Source of the DNA: DASQBT01 sp049578545
GTDB lineage: Bacteria; Pseudomonadota; Gammaproteobacteria; Burkholderiales; Thiobacillaceae
Direction: 5' to 3'
DNA length: 55,086 bases
NCBI GenBank assembly: GCA_049578545.1
Contig: JBAUMF010000026.1
Location: 1-55,086, forward strand
In this document: positions 36,301 to 45,649 of the stretch, one piece after another
Layout of the letters: each line of letters opens with the position of its first letter
Position numbering within the stretch: the first letter of the stretch is position 1
Notes under the pieces: model-generated
The model's input: the letters and a program-made list of their open reading frames with translations, nothing else
Told to the model about the DNA's origin: nothing
The model's database searches: none
Program-made: the position numbers and the translations under genes

Positions 36301-37058
36301 AAGGCTTCGGCCGTGTCGCGTATCTCCCGCTCGCCTGGCAGGAAGATCAGCATGTCACCCCAACCCAGGCGGGCCAGTTCGTCCGTGGCATCGAGGATGG
36401 CTTTGGTGAGATCGGAATCGTCACCCCTGCCCCTTTTCATTTCACCCTTTTCCCCTCCCTCTTCACGCTGCAAAGGCCGATAGCGTATTTCCACCGGATA
36501 AGTCCGGCCCGACACTTCAAACACCGGCGCGTTTGAAAAATGCGCGGAGAATTTCTCGGCATCAATGGTGGCCGAGGTGATGATGATGCTGAGATCAGGC
36601 CGGCGTTCGAGCAGCTGGCGCAGATAGCCAAGGATGAAATCAATATTGAGGCTGCGCTCATGGGCCTCGTCGATGACGATGCAGGAATAAGCCGACAGCA
36701 TGGGATCGCCCTGGCTTTCGGCGAGCAGAATGCCATCGGTCATGAACTTGATTCGGGTGTCGCTGCGCACCTTGTCGGTGAAGCGCACCTTGTAGCCCAC
36801 CAATCCGCCCAGCGGACCCTTGAGTTCGGTAGCCACCCGATCCGCGACCGAGCGTGCGGCAATACGGCGCGGCTGGGTGCAGCCGATCAGGCCGTGGTCT
36901 CCGAGGCCTGCTTCCAGACACATCTTTGGAATCTGGGTTGTCTTGCCCGAGCCGGTTTCGCCGCAGAGGATCAATACCTGGCTGGCTTTGAGCGCGGCAA
37001 TGATTTCTTCCCTGCGGGCAGAAACCGGCAGGTCGGGATAGTCGATGGAGTAGTTCAA
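33324..37058 (-). CDS. hrpA: ATP-dependent RNA helicase HrpA
   Basis: HrpA is a large DEAH-box helicase that helps mRNA processing, translation or rescue of collided ribosomes. The 1244-residue product is close to E. coli HrpA (1300). The Walker A GETGSGKTTQ is at about residues 33-42, the DEAH box IDEAHERSLN near 127-136, SATIDAEKF near 163, and the motif VI QRAGRCGR near 339. HA2, OB and a long C-terminal domain follow. The gene starts 3 bp after the stop of the CbiM-like gene (37062-37727) on the same strand. Confidence 0.97.
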   Translation of the reverse strand: MNYSIDYPDLPVSARREEIIAALKASQVLILCGETGSGKTTQIPKMCLEAGLGDHGLIGCTQPRRIAARSVADRVATELKGPLGGLVGYKVRFTDKVRSDTRIKFMTDGILLAESQGDPMLSAYSCIVIDEAHERSLNIDFILGYLRQLLERRPDLSIIITSATIDAEKFSAHFSNAPVFEVSGRTYPVEIRYRPLQREEGGEKGEMKRGRGDDSDLTKAILDATDELARLGWGDMLIFLPGEREIRDTAEALRKHHPAHTEILPLYARLSIEEQDRIFKPGDARRIVMSTNVAETSLTVPGIRYVIDTGVARVKRYSPRNKVEQLLIEKISQASANQRAGRCGRVEAGVCIRIYDQDDYQNRPSFTDPELLRSSLAGVILRMKSLGLGRVEEFPFIDPPHSRLIQDGYQLLNDLHALDDRGELTDLGRRLAKLPLDPRIARILLAADRLRCLNELLIIASFLSVQDPRERPQDRAGSADEKHKLFQDERSDFMSVLKLWTFSDDAIRHKKSNRQLREHLAEHFLSQRRMREWREVHGQIHTQLVEMGLKPNEKPAGYDAIHQALLTGLLGNIGFRSDDAKARKPGEGAYDGARGIKFGLHPASVLAKKGPKWVVAAELTDTGRLMGRMAGEVRPEWIEEAGRHLLQRNYAEPHWDRKSARVMAFEKASLYGITVVARRRVHYGTIDPVAARELFIRGALVSGDYDCADEWFLHNGRLVEEMRELEHKARKSGVWLDEERMFRVFDARIPADMTNGPALEKWLRADSSRCKTLMLGREDILGESFGPEANLFPESLAVDGVECPLKYRFEPGHPLDGVTLSIPLYLLNRVSEAKIDWLVPGMIRDKVTALMKGLPKDKRRLLIPIPDHVTAFLTEAKPGELKLTDALSAYMHRRFGQEVTLDEWGADIASHLHMNLQVVDDTGQELSSSRDLVKLRQQLGETARLAYGKSEGSSSGFEREGITQWDFGDLPGSVKFNRKGQEHIGHPALLDDGSSVSLLLLDDLPEALRESRRGVVRMLRLALVAQFKQLDKDIARQTSLALKYRALGDADQFFADLLDTIADRALLGDDELPRNEKEFSKQKERAKPRISVVAQGLLRDVETVLDLYNSLMQRLKGKPAYPHAWRDEREHLARLIYPGFIRELPWAQWKDLVRYLKAIERRFEKLPNAGDRDPRYTAAIQALEKRYLARLDKMFKGGVPVDEKTCEFRWQLEELRVSLFAQELKTPYPVSIKRLEKLWESLPA

Positions 37059-37061
37059 CGC

Positions 37062-37727
37062 TTACTTGTTCTTGATATAGCGGTTGTCGTCAAACGTCTC
37101 CAGCCACTCAGGCCGGTAAACAGCCATCAGGGTGACTGCCATTCCAGTGCTGAAGGCTTCGGACCAGGCCAGCAACACGTAATACGGGGTGTATTGCTCC
37201 AGCAGATAATCCAGCTTGTACACGCCCGACAAGGCCATCAGTGCAGTCGCCGTCAAGCCGATTGTGATCACCGACAACGCCACAACAAAAAAACCATTTA
37301 CCAGCACATAGATGAAAAAGTGGTTGGGCAACTTGCGCTCAACCAACTTGAACAACCGATAGGTGACGAATGCCGGAACGCCAGTAAACACCAAGCTCTC
37401 TATGCCCAGGTTGGTCCATTCGCCATGCCCAGCCAGGACGCTCCCTGTCATCGCAATCAACCCTGCGAACATGCCTCGCCACGGGCCAAACATAAGGGTG
37501 GCTGCTGAAACGCCGAACAGGTGAAACTCCAGGCCGGGCCGGACCCCGGTACGAATCTGCCACAAAACCAGCAAGGCAACCGAAGCTCCCAGAAAGAGGT
37601 TGGAGCGGGTCGGGTCCAGCAGCTTTTTCCAATCAGCTGAACGCCAGAACCCCAACATGACGAGAACCAAACCGACCCAGCCGAGGGCGGTGACCGATTC
37701 CGGCAGGATGAAAACCGTCTTGTCCAT
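37062..37727 (-). CDS. CbiM/NikM-like membrane protein (COG3235 type)
   Basis: This 221-residue protein has about six membrane helices and the layout of the S component/permease CbiM or NikM of energy-coupling factor transporters: a first hydrophobic region, FHLFGVSAATLMFGPWRGM (about residues 67-85), AGLIAMTG, and GIESLVFTGVPAFVTY. The N-terminal His/Met nickel-binding motif of NikM is not seen. No ECF T, A subunits lie nearby. It is thus a COG3235-type predicted permease, with the ion unknown. It precedes hrpA, nearly overlapping. Confidence 0.75.
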   Translation of the reverse strand: MDKTVFILPESVTALGWVGLVLVMLGFWRSADWKKLLDPTRSNLFLGASVALLVLWQIRTGVRPGLEFHLFGVSAATLMFGPWRGMFAGLIAMTGSVLAGHGEWTNLGIESLVFTGVPAFVTYRLFKLVERKLPNHFFIYVLVNGFFVVALSVITIGLTATALMALSGVYKLDYLLEQYTPYYVLLAWSEAFSTGMAVTLMAVYRPEWLETFDDNRYIKNK

Positions 37728-37768
37728 GGCTGGATTTTATCGTGCCACGGCTGCCCGTGTTGGCCCGG

Positions 37769-37774
37769 TATAAT
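37769..37774 (+). promoter_or_regulatory. Candidate -10 box of the HAD gene
   Basis: A perfect TATAAT lies 28 bp before the HAD start codon (37803). No convincing -35 is seen 17 bp further upstream, so this is a partial promoter call. Confidence 0.4.
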
Positions 37775-37802
37775 TGAAATATCCAGTTAGCTACCCCTTT
37801 TC

Positions 37803-38465
37803 ATGAAACTCGTTCTGTTCGACTTGGACAATACCCTGCTCGCCGGAGACTCGGATTTTGAATGGGCCCAGTTCCTCATTGACAAGGGCGTACTGGATCG
37901 TGAAGTCTACGAAGCCCAGAACCAGGTCTTCTATGATCAGTACAAGGACGGAACCCTCGACATTCATGCCTTCCTGGATTTTCAGTTGCGGCCACTTGCT
38001 CGCCACGATCGTGCCCAGCTGGATGCGTGGCATCGCGAATACATGGAGACCCGGCTCAAACCCATGATTGCCCCCAAAGCTCAACGCTTGATCCTGCAGC
38101 ACCTCAGCGACGCAGACCTGGTTGCGATCATTACCGCTACCAATTCCTTCGTCACCCGGCCCATTGCCGACTTGCTCGGCGTGGAACACCTGATTGCCAC
38201 CGAGCCCGAACTAACTGGCGACCAATACACCGGAAAGGTTTCCGGCATCCCCTGCTTTCGTGAACACAAGGTCACCCGTCTGGAAATGTGGCTGTCCGAG
38301 CGCGGATTGTTGTGGGAGGACATCGATTCGAGCTGGTTTTACAGCGACTCGCTGAATGATCTTCCGTTGTTGCAAAAGGTCGATTTTCCGGTCGCGGTTG
38401 ACCCCGATTCCACGCTGCAAGCGCATGCCCAGAATGCGGGCTGGCCCATCATCAGCTTGCGTTGA
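37803..38465 (+). CDS. HAD-IB family phosphatase (SerB-like)
   Basis: This 220-residue enzyme has the HAD motifs: DLDNTLLAGDSD (nucleophile Asp7 and general acid Asp9, residues 7-18), TATNSFVTRP (motif II Thr, about 111-120), a Lys in motif III (HKVTRLE), and DSLNDLPLLQ (motif IV, about 181-190). The IB subfamily with its helical cap (about residues 18-90) includes phosphoserine phosphatase; many betaproteobacterial members dephosphorylate phosphoserine or histidinol phosphate. The exact substrate is unknown. It is divergent from the CbiM-like gene, with a -10 box 28 bp before the start. Confidence 0.88.
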   Translation: MKLVLFDLDNTLLAGDSDFEWAQFLIDKGVLDREVYEAQNQVFYDQYKDGTLDIHAFLDFQLRPLARHDRAQLDAWHREYMETRLKPMIAPKAQRLILQHLSDADLVAIITATNSFVTRPIADLLGVEHLIATEPELTGDQYTGKVSGIPCFREHKVTRLEMWLSERGLLWEDIDSSWFYSDSLNDLPLLQKVDFPVAVDPDSTLQAHAQNAGWPIISLR

Positions 38466-38656
38466 CGGCCCGCGCACAGCGTTTGCGCGTTTACCGGGAT
38501 TCAGTCCCGAAGCGGCGAGCTGCTGTTTTGCTCATCCCCTCCTTCCCAAGTCGCATACAACAATAAATACTGCGGGGACTCTTTACATGCATTCGTTGCC
38601 ATGAAGGCCATTTCACTATGGGAACGATTGCATCAGCCTCATTCCCGGGAAAAGTA

Positions 38657-40459
38657 ATGAGGAAGAGCGCGTGCCCGAACCGCTGCGGCATCGAGGCAAT
38701 TCTGGCCAAGGTCATCGCAATGATGGCGCTCCTCCTGCCAGCGTATGGCTTGGCGGCGCCTCCGGTAAGACATTACGAAATACAACTTGACGCGCCTGCC
38801 AGTCTGGTTGAGCTGCTGCAAAACAATCTGGATATTTACCAATGGCAAGGCAGCCCGCAGATGGATGCGGGCTATTTGACTGTTCTGCTCAAGCGCACGC
38901 CTGAGCAGATTCGCGAACTGCTGGAAACAGAAGGCTATTACAACCCTGTGGTCGAGGTGAATTCAAGACCAGATTCGCCGCTTCCCTTGGTTGACATCCA
39001 CATCGATCCAGGTTTGCCGGTGCGTGTGGAGACATTTGCTCTGAACATCAGTGGCGGATGCGCAGACAATAGCCGGGAGAGTCAAGCCCAATTGAAGCAG
39101 CTGCAAAACGACTGGAAATTGCCCAAGGGCGCAATCTTCCGTCATGCCGATTGGGAGACGGCCAAGCGCAAAGCCCTGCTGCCTTATCTGGTCAGCCGTT
39201 GCCCGGCCGCCAAACTTGTAGATAGCCATGCCACGGTTGACCCCAAAGCGAACACCGTGCAGTTGACGATTGAAATCGATACCGGGCCGGTGTTTCATTT
39301 TGGCCCGACCGAGATAAAAGGCTTGCGCCGTTACCCAGCCAGCATTGTCGATCGACTGAATCCGACTCATGCAGGGGAGATCTATTCCCAGGACAAGGTG
39401 CTGCTCTTTCAGTCCCGTCTGAGAGACAGCCTCTACTTTTCCACGGTTTCAGTTGTTGCCGATACCTCTGTGCCTGCAGATCTGGGCGACAAGGTTCGCA
39501 GTGCTCCCATTCAAGTCAACGTGGTCGAGCATGCCGCGAGAAAGCTCAGTTTCGGCGCCGGATACAGCACTGACACAGGCCCCAGAGGCCGTGTCCAGTA
39601 TGGTGACCTGAACCTGGCGTCACAGGCCTGGCGGCTGGATACGCAGGCCCTTGTCGGCAATAGCGATCAGTCCCTGACTGGCAACATCGTCCTGCCCCTT
39701 ACCGCATCAGGCTATCAGGACAGTCTTCATGGCAAGGCTGAGCACACGGACATTGAAGGCCAGACGACGCAAACCTACAACATCGGCGCGAAACGCACCA
39801 AGGTGCGGGGGAAGATTGAAACCGCTCTCAGCCTGGAGTACACCACCGAAGTTCAGGGCCTGGGTACCCTGCCGTCAGACCGCAGCCGCGCCCTCTACCT
39901 TGGGTATTCCTGGACCCATCGGGCAGTGGACAATGTAGTCAATCCGAACCACGGCTATATCTACAACATTCAGCTTGGCGGCGCCGCCAGTTCCATTCTG
40001 TCTGACCAGGATTTCCTGCGTGGTTATACTCGCGGCATCCTGTTTGTCCCCGTGAGCAAGAGCGGCCAGCTGATCCTGCGCAGTGAATTGGGCGGGGTGT
40101 GGGCGCCAAGTCGGACGGGCATTCCGGAGGATTACCTGTTCAGAACCGGCGGAGACCAGTCGGTGCGCGGATATTCCTATCAAAGCCTGGGCGTATCCCA
40201 AGCGGGCGCGACTGTCGGCGGACGCTGGCTTGCTGTCGGCAGTACGGAATACGTGCACTGGCTGTTGCCCCAGTGGGGAGCCGCCGTTTTTGCCGATCTG
40301 GGCGACGCGGCTGACAGCATAAATACTCTCTCGCCCAAGCTGGGTTATGGCATAGGCGCTCGCTGGAAAAGCCCGGTGGGACCCCTGGGTCTGGATGTTG
40401 CCTATGGTCGCGAAACCCGTGAATTCCGGCTGCACTTTTCCGCCAGCCTGGCTTTCTGA
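38657..40459 (+). CDS. tamA: Translocation and assembly module subunit TamA
   Basis: TamA is an Omp85-family outer-membrane protein that works with TamB in inserting autotransporters and moving phospholipids. From ATG 38657 the product is 600 residues: a signal peptide ending near residue 36 (LLLPAYGLAA), three POTRA domains (to about residue 270) and a 16-strand barrel. Family signatures in the barrel include GAGYSTDTGPRGR (about residue 300) and FRTGGDQSVRGYSYQSLG (about 492-509, the Omp85 (G/V)RGF-like loop). The C-terminus ends in Phe. A GGGAAAAG precedes the start; ATG 38618 is an alternative. tamB follows after 1 bp. Confidence 0.93.
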   Translation: MRKSACPNRCGIEAILAKVIAMMALLLPAYGLAAPPVRHYEIQLDAPASLVELLQNNLDIYQWQGSPQMDAGYLTVLLKRTPEQIRELLETEGYYNPVVEVNSRPDSPLPLVDIHIDPGLPVRVETFALNISGGCADNSRESQAQLKQLQNDWKLPKGAIFRHADWETAKRKALLPYLVSRCPAAKLVDSHATVDPKANTVQLTIEIDTGPVFHFGPTEIKGLRRYPASIVDRLNPTHAGEIYSQDKVLLFQSRLRDSLYFSTVSVVADTSVPADLGDKVRSAPIQVNVVEHAARKLSFGAGYSTDTGPRGRVQYGDLNLASQAWRLDTQALVGNSDQSLTGNIVLPLTASGYQDSLHGKAEHTDIEGQTTQTYNIGAKRTKVRGKIETALSLEYTTEVQGLGTLPSDRSRALYLGYSWTHRAVDNVVNPNHGYIYNIQLGGAASSILSDQDFLRGYTRGILFVPVSKSGQLILRSELGGVWAPSRTGIPEDYLFRTGGDQSVRGYSYQSLGVSQAGATVGGRWLAVGSTEYVHWLLPQWGAAVFADLGDAADSINTLSPKLGYGIGARWKSPVGPLGLDVAYGRETREFRLHFSASLAF

Positions 40460-40460
40460 A

Positions 40461-43400
40461 ATGTCGATATCCGCACGATTCTTTCGCTATGGAATTTCGC
40501 TGCTGGCGGTATTACTGCTAATTCTGGCTGGTTTGATAGGGCTTGCAGGCAGCAACTGGGGATTGCAGCAGGCGGCCCGCGCCCTTGAGCACTACAGTGG
40601 CGAGAAGGTCACAGCCAAAGGTGCGAGCGGATCCCTCTATGGCCCGCTCCACGTGGATCAATTTGACATACAAACCAGTACGCAACACATTCATCTCGGG
40701 GGTCTTGATCTGGACTGGACTCCAAAGGCGCTGCTGCAGCGAAAGCTGGTAATCACCCAGCTCGATGCAAACGAACTGGCGATAACGCAGATCAAGCCCA
40801 GCGCAGAGCCCCTGACCTTGCCGGCCAGTCTGCAACTGCCGCTCAAGGTATCGATTGAGCCAGTCAAGTTGGCGCAGCTGAGGATTGAAAAGGGTCCTGC
40901 CCGATTTCTCATGTCTCATATCGAGGCTTCACTGAAAAAACCGGGTGATGTTTATCAGCTCTCGCTCAAACGGCTGGACAGTTTGTGGGGAAGCATCACT
41001 GGCAGCCTTGAATTGACCGACAGGCTTCCCTATGTGTTGAATGCGGCGATCTCGGCCAGTCAGGGCGCCCGCTATCATCTGCAGGCACAGGCTCACGGCA
41101 CGCTAAGCGATTTTCAGGTAAACGTCCATGCACTGGACCCCTTTGCCCTTGATCTGCAATCACGACTGACCCCATTCAAATCAATTCCAATCCAGTTTGC
41201 AAACCTGACAGCCAGCGGAATTGATCCCGCCCGACTGCACGCAGGCTTGCCGCGTGCTGATATCGGGGTCCAGGGTCACTTCACCATGACAGGGGAGCAA
41301 AGGCTGCATGGCGAAGTGTATTTGCAGAATGTCCTTTCAGGGCCTGTCGATCAAAACCAGTTGCCGGTCAAGAGCCTGCAGGGACAACTGGATGGTCTGC
41401 TTGATGATCTGGCTTTCAATTCCCTGCACGTTGATTTGGGCGCGGGCGGCCAACTCGACGGCCGCGGCAGTCTGCGCAGGGGCAGGCTGGCCCTGACCGC
41501 GGATACCCGCAATCTCAATCCCCATGCCATTCACTCCCGTGTTCGCCCGATGAAACTTGCCGGACGGATCGAAGTTGAGGCGACTGGAACGGAACAATCC
41601 CTGAAGACCTCGTTGAGCTATCAGCGTTATCAGCTTGCCGCTGACTTGAGCCGGCACGGCGACGCACTGCAGATCAAAACGGCGCGACTCGCGGCCGGAA
41701 CAGGCCAGCTCGCAGTGAAGGGTGTGGTTGCACTGAGCGCGCATGGCGCATTCGACTTGCAAGGCCTTTTGAACCATTTCAATCCGGCTGCGCTCGGCAA
41801 CTACCCAGCCGCCAATCTGAATGCACAGATCAAAGCTGCAGGAACGCTTTCCCCTGTCGCCGGAAATCTGCGATTCGACATGGCAAAAAGCCGTTTCCGA
41901 AACCAGCCAGTGACCGGCAATGGACGGCTTTACCTGACTCCTTCACGCATCAGCAACAGCGAGGTGAGCCTGGCCATTGGCGGCAACCGGCTGTTTCTGC
42001 AAGGAAGCTTTGGTGCGCCGGGCGATCAGTTGCGCTGGAATCTGAACGGTGCAAATCTGGCTGTCCTTGACCCGAAACTTTCAGGCCAGCTTGATGCAGC
42101 GGGAACGTTGCAGGGTTCGATTGCAGAGCCCGCAGGAAGCCTGGAAATCAATGCCAGCGCCTTGCGCTGGGCCAATACCTATGAATTAAGTCATTTACAT
42201 GCAAAGGGGCGCCTCGCACAGGGCCTGGATGGAACTGCGGAGCTGCGAGCCGACTTGCAAGGCTTGGGCCATGGCACCTTCAAGCTGAAGCAGGCAACAC
42301 TGGCGATTCACGGCCGGCGTCGTGATCACCAGATTGATATCAGTTTGCTGAACGACAAGCTTGATCTCACCGCCAGGCTGAGTGGCTCACTTGGCGAAAC
42401 ATGGTCGGGGGAAATTCGCCAACTGGAAAATCGCGGAGCATACCCGTTCAACCTGCAGGCGCCGGCAAAACTGGTGGTTGGCCGTCAGCAACAGGAGTTC
42501 GGTCCAGCTGTCGTCAATTTCATGGGCGGTCATCTGAGACTCACTTCGTTTGCTCGTCGCAATCATCAAATCGTCAGCCGGGGGCAACTTGATTCGATGC
42601 CTGTGATCACACTATTGCATCTGTCTGGTGCAAGCCAGGCGTTTGATGGCAATTTGCAGATCGCCGGCGACTGGAACATCAGAATGGACGATCATCCGGA
42701 GGTACATATCGGCCTGCACCGCCAACAAGGCGATGTGATTGCCCTGACCGAACCAAAACTGGCACTGGGCATCAGCGGATTAAGGCTTGACCTGTCGCTC
42801 AAGGACGAACGCATCAAGGGTGAATTGACGGCCACCGGCAGCCAGTTGGGAAGTCTGCATCTGGCTGGTGACAGCGAGTTGACGCGGCGTGACGGCAAAT
42901 GGGGACTTGCGGGTAACAGCCCTCTATCAGGCCGTGGTGAATTTGACCTGCCCTCGTTAACCTGGCTCTCCCCTCTGCTGGATCCTGCTGGCGGGCTCAA
43001 ACTCGTGGGCGCCGCCCATGCCCGTGCAAGCCTGTCCGGTACCATTGCCCACCCTTCAACCAGCGGCCAGCTGACAGGGGATCAGATCGGCGTGAACTGG
43101 CCGGAAATCGGTCTCCACCTGAGCAGCGGCAAACTTGATGCAGCGCTGGAAGATGAGAGTCTGGTCCTCAGGCACTTTGAAATCAATGGAGGTAAAGGCC
43201 GCTTCACCGCCCAAGGTGTTTCAAGACTGAAGAACCAGGAGCCCTGGGTGAACGTCAGCGGAACGGCAGAACAGCTCGAGATCCTGTCCCGTCCCGACCT
43301 CAAGCTGGTCATCAGCGGCAAGGCCCAGGCCGTGCTCGAGGACAGGCATTTTGTTGTTAATGGGGACATCAAGGCCGATCGTGCACTGATTGAGCTGCCC

Positions 43401-44198
43401 AAGGCGAATCGTGTGGCCCGCAGTGATGATGTAATCATCGTCGGACGCACAGCCGCACCTTCTGCCTCGCCTTCAACCCGTTTCAAGATCGACATGGAAC
43501 TGGACCTGGGGAAAAACTTTGCCCTGAAGGGCCGGGGTCTGGATGCGCAGCTCACCGGCAAGCTCAAGGTCGTCGCTGACACGCCAGCCCATCCAAAAGT
43601 CTATGGCAGCGTCAACGTAACCAAAGGTACGTACTCGGCTTATGGCCAGAATCTTGTCATTGATCGGGGCATACTGGATTTTCATGGCCCGCTGGACAAT
43701 CCGGGCCTGGACATTGTCGCGATGCGAAAGAACCAGCCGGTCGAAGCAGGCGTCAGCGTGAGCGGCACCGCCCTCGTGCCTAAAGCAAAGCTGGTGTCCA
43801 ACCCGGATGTCGCGGAGAGCGAGAAACTCTCATGGCTGGTCCTCGGGCGCAGCATGGAATCGGCGAGCGGGAATGACTATGATTTGTTAACCGCGGCGGC
43901 AGGTGCCCTGCTCTCTGCGGACCAGTCCGTCAGCCTTCAATCCAGGATTGCTCATGCCGCTGGCCTGGACGAAGTGGGTTTGAAAAGCAGCACTACAGGT
44001 ACCGGAGGACTGGAAACCACCGTGCTGTCTTTGGGCAAGCGACTCTCGGACAAGGCCTATCTCAGCTACGAGCAGGGCATGAGCAGCGTCACGACGGTGC
44101 TCAAGCTCAATTATTCACTAACCAGGCGACTGTCGGTCGAGGCCAAGACAGGTCAGGAAAACACGGTCGACCTGCTTTATACCTTCAGCTTTAACTGA
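40461..44198 (+). CDS. tamB: Translocation and assembly module subunit TamB
   Basis: TamB is an inner-membrane-anchored periplasmic protein that bridges the envelope to TamA and is linked to glycerophospholipid transport. The 1245-residue length matches the family. A signal anchor helix (about residues 12-30) is followed by a long repetitive beta-taco region and the conserved C-terminal DUF490 domain (about 900-1245), with VTKGTYSAYGQNLVIDRG and the final RLSVEAKTGQENTVDLLYTF. ATG 40461 follows the TamA stop by 1 bp, so the two are one operon. Confidence 0.95.
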   Translation: MSISARFFRYGISLLAVLLLILAGLIGLAGSNWGLQQAARALEHYSGEKVTAKGASGSLYGPLHVDQFDIQTSTQHIHLGGLDLDWTPKALLQRKLVITQLDANELAITQIKPSAEPLTLPASLQLPLKVSIEPVKLAQLRIEKGPARFLMSHIEASLKKPGDVYQLSLKRLDSLWGSITGSLELTDRLPYVLNAAISASQGARYHLQAQAHGTLSDFQVNVHALDPFALDLQSRLTPFKSIPIQFANLTASGIDPARLHAGLPRADIGVQGHFTMTGEQRLHGEVYLQNVLSGPVDQNQLPVKSLQGQLDGLLDDLAFNSLHVDLGAGGQLDGRGSLRRGRLALTADTRNLNPHAIHSRVRPMKLAGRIEVEATGTEQSLKTSLSYQRYQLAADLSRHGDALQIKTARLAAGTGQLAVKGVVALSAHGAFDLQGLLNHFNPAALGNYPAANLNAQIKAAGTLSPVAGNLRFDMAKSRFRNQPVTGNGRLYLTPSRISNSEVSLAIGGNRLFLQGSFGAPGDQLRWNLNGANLAVLDPKLSGQLDAAGTLQGSIAEPAGSLEINASALRWANTYELSHLHAKGRLAQGLDGTAELRADLQGLGHGTFKLKQATLAIHGRRRDHQIDISLLNDKLDLTARLSGSLGETWSGEIRQLENRGAYPFNLQAPAKLVVGRQQQEFGPAVVNFMGGHLRLTSFARRNHQIVSRGQLDSMPVITLLHLSGASQAFDGNLQIAGDWNIRMDDHPEVHIGLHRQQGDVIALTEPKLALGISGLRLDLSLKDERIKGELTATGSQLGSLHLAGDSELTRRDGKWGLAGNSPLSGRGEFDLPSLTWLSPLLDPAGGLKLVGAAHARASLSGTIAHPSTSGQLTGDQIGVNWPEIGLHLSSGKLDAALEDESLVLRHFEINGGKGRFTAQGVSRLKNQEPWVNVSGTAEQLEILSRPDLKLVISGKAQAVLEDRHFVVNGDIKADRALIELPKANRVARSDDVIIVGRTAAPSASPSTRFKIDMELDLGKNFALKGRGLDAQLTGKLKVVADTPAHPKVYGSVNVTKGTYSAYGQNLVIDRGILDFHGPLDNPGLDIVAMRKNQPVEAGVSVSGTALVPKAKLVSNPDVAESEKLSWLVLGRSMESASGNDYDLLTAAAGALLSADQSVSLQSRIAHAAGLDEVGLKSSTTGTGGLETTVLSLGKRLSDKAYLSYEQGMSSVTTVLKLNYSLTRRLSVEAKTGQENTVDLLYTFSFN

Positions 44199-44245
44199 GC
44201 CCTGGCGCTGCGCATGCCCGGTGCGATGAGCCATCAGCCAAAAGG

Positions 44246-44251
44246 TATAAT
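44246..44251 (+). promoter_or_regulatory. Candidate -10 box directly before pcnB
   Basis: A perfect TATAAT lies 9 bp before the pcnB start codon. If used, the transcript would begin near 44258 and be almost leaderless. The -35 region (GCGATG-like, 17 bp upstream) is weak. Confidence 0.4.
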
Positions 44252-44260
44252 TCTTCTTCC

Positions 44261-45649
44261 ATGATCCGCAAGTTCATCAATTCCGTACTGGGCAAGGGGA
44301 ATAAAACCCGTAGCAAGGGGCCTCGCGTGCTGCCGAAAAAGCAGCATGGCCTGTCGCGTGAGGACATCCATTCATGCGCCCTCAAGGTATGCGAGGAGCT
44401 TCAGCATCACGGCTACAAGGGGTTTGTAGTTGGAGGGGCAGTCAGGGATTTGCTGCTGGGCGGCAAACCCAAGGATTTCGATGTGGCCACGGATGCGACC
44501 CCGGAGGAGATCCGCCGCCTGTTTCGCCGCTCGCGCATTATCGGCCGGCGTTTCAAGATCGTTCACGTGATGTGTGGCCGCGACACGATCGAAGTCACCA
44601 CTTTCCGCTCGGCGGGCAATCACACGGGCGAAGACGAGGATGTTCGCGAGACGGACGCACACGGTCGCCTGCTCTCGGACAATGTATTCGGCAGCCAAGA
44701 AGACGACGCAGCTCGCCGTGACTTCACCATCAATGCGCTGTATTACGATCCGCACCGGGAAGAAATCTGGGATTACCACGGCGGCGTCGCAGACAGCAAG
44801 AAGCGCATCCTGCGCATCATCGGCGATCCTGAAACCCGTTATCGCGAAGACCCGGTGCGCATGCTGCGGGCGGCCCGCTTCGCAGCAAAGCTCGAATTCA
44901 AGATTGATCCCGCCACCCGTGCACCGGTCGCGAAACTGGCTCCGCTGCTGGAGAACGTTCCCCGCTCCCGCCTGTTTGACGAGGCGCTCAAGCTCCTGCT
45001 TTCCGGTCATGCGTTGAGAGCCGTGCATCAATTGCGGGCGGAGGGACTGCATCATGGCATGCTGCCGCTGCTCGACACCATCCTGGATGATCCGCAGGGA
45101 GGGCGATTCATCAGCGCCGCCCTGCGCAATACGGATGAACGCATCCATGACGATCGTACGGCTTCGCCAGGTTTTCTTTTTGCATCGTTGTTGTGGCCGC
45201 AGGTCCAGCGGCGCTGGCTGGCAATTCAGGAAACCGGCGAGAGGCCGATCCCTGCCTTGTTTGTCGCCATGGATGAGGTGCTGGAAGCACAGCGCGAAAT
45301 GCTGGCCATCCCGCGCCGGTTTGATGGTTTCATCAAGGAAACCTGGGCACTCCAGCCACGTTTCGAACAGCGTTCCGGACAGCGACCGTTCAGGCTGCTG
45401 GAACACCCCCGTTTTCGCGCTGGCTACGACTTCTTGTTGATACGCGCCGAATCGGGTGAAATCGAGGCAGAACTGGCCCAGTGGTGGACGCATTTTCAGG
45501 AAGCGGATGCCGACGAGCGTCAATCAATGCTCGTCGCTGATTCCGGACCCAAGCCACGCAAGCGGCGGCGGCGCAAGCCTGCCGCCGGAAACAAATCCGC
45601 CGCCGGCGTGACCGACGTTGATCTCGGCACCGAGGCCAGCCCGACATGA
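44261..45649 (+). CDS. pcnB: Poly(A) polymerase PcnB
   Basis: PcnB adds 3' poly(A) tails that mark RNA for decay. The 462-residue protein has the class II nucleotidyltransferase head FVVGGAVRDLLLGGKPKDFD (about residues 54-73) with the catalytic Asp pair in KDFDVATDA, the arm FTINALYYDP, and RDFTINAL plus YREDPVRMLRAARF (about 198-211), which separates PcnB from CCA-adding enzymes. A Lys/Arg-rich tail (KPRKRRRRK) ends the protein. It overlaps folK by 4 bp (ATGA). Confidence 0.96.
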   Translation: MIRKFINSVLGKGNKTRSKGPRVLPKKQHGLSREDIHSCALKVCEELQHHGYKGFVVGGAVRDLLLGGKPKDFDVATDATPEEIRRLFRRSRIIGRRFKIVHVMCGRDTIEVTTFRSAGNHTGEDEDVRETDAHGRLLSDNVFGSQEDDAARRDFTINALYYDPHREEIWDYHGGVADSKKRILRIIGDPETRYREDPVRMLRAARFAAKLEFKIDPATRAPVAKLAPLLENVPRSRLFDEALKLLLSGHALRAVHQLRAEGLHHGMLPLLDTILDDPQGGRFISAALRNTDERIHDDRTASPGFLFASLLWPQVQRRWLAIQETGERPIPALFVAMDEVLEAQREMLAIPRRFDGFIKETWALQPRFEQRSGQRPFRLLEHPRFRAGYDFLLIRAESGEIEAELAQWWTHFQEADADERQSMLVADSGPKPRKRRRRKPAAGNKSAAGVTDVDLGTEASPT

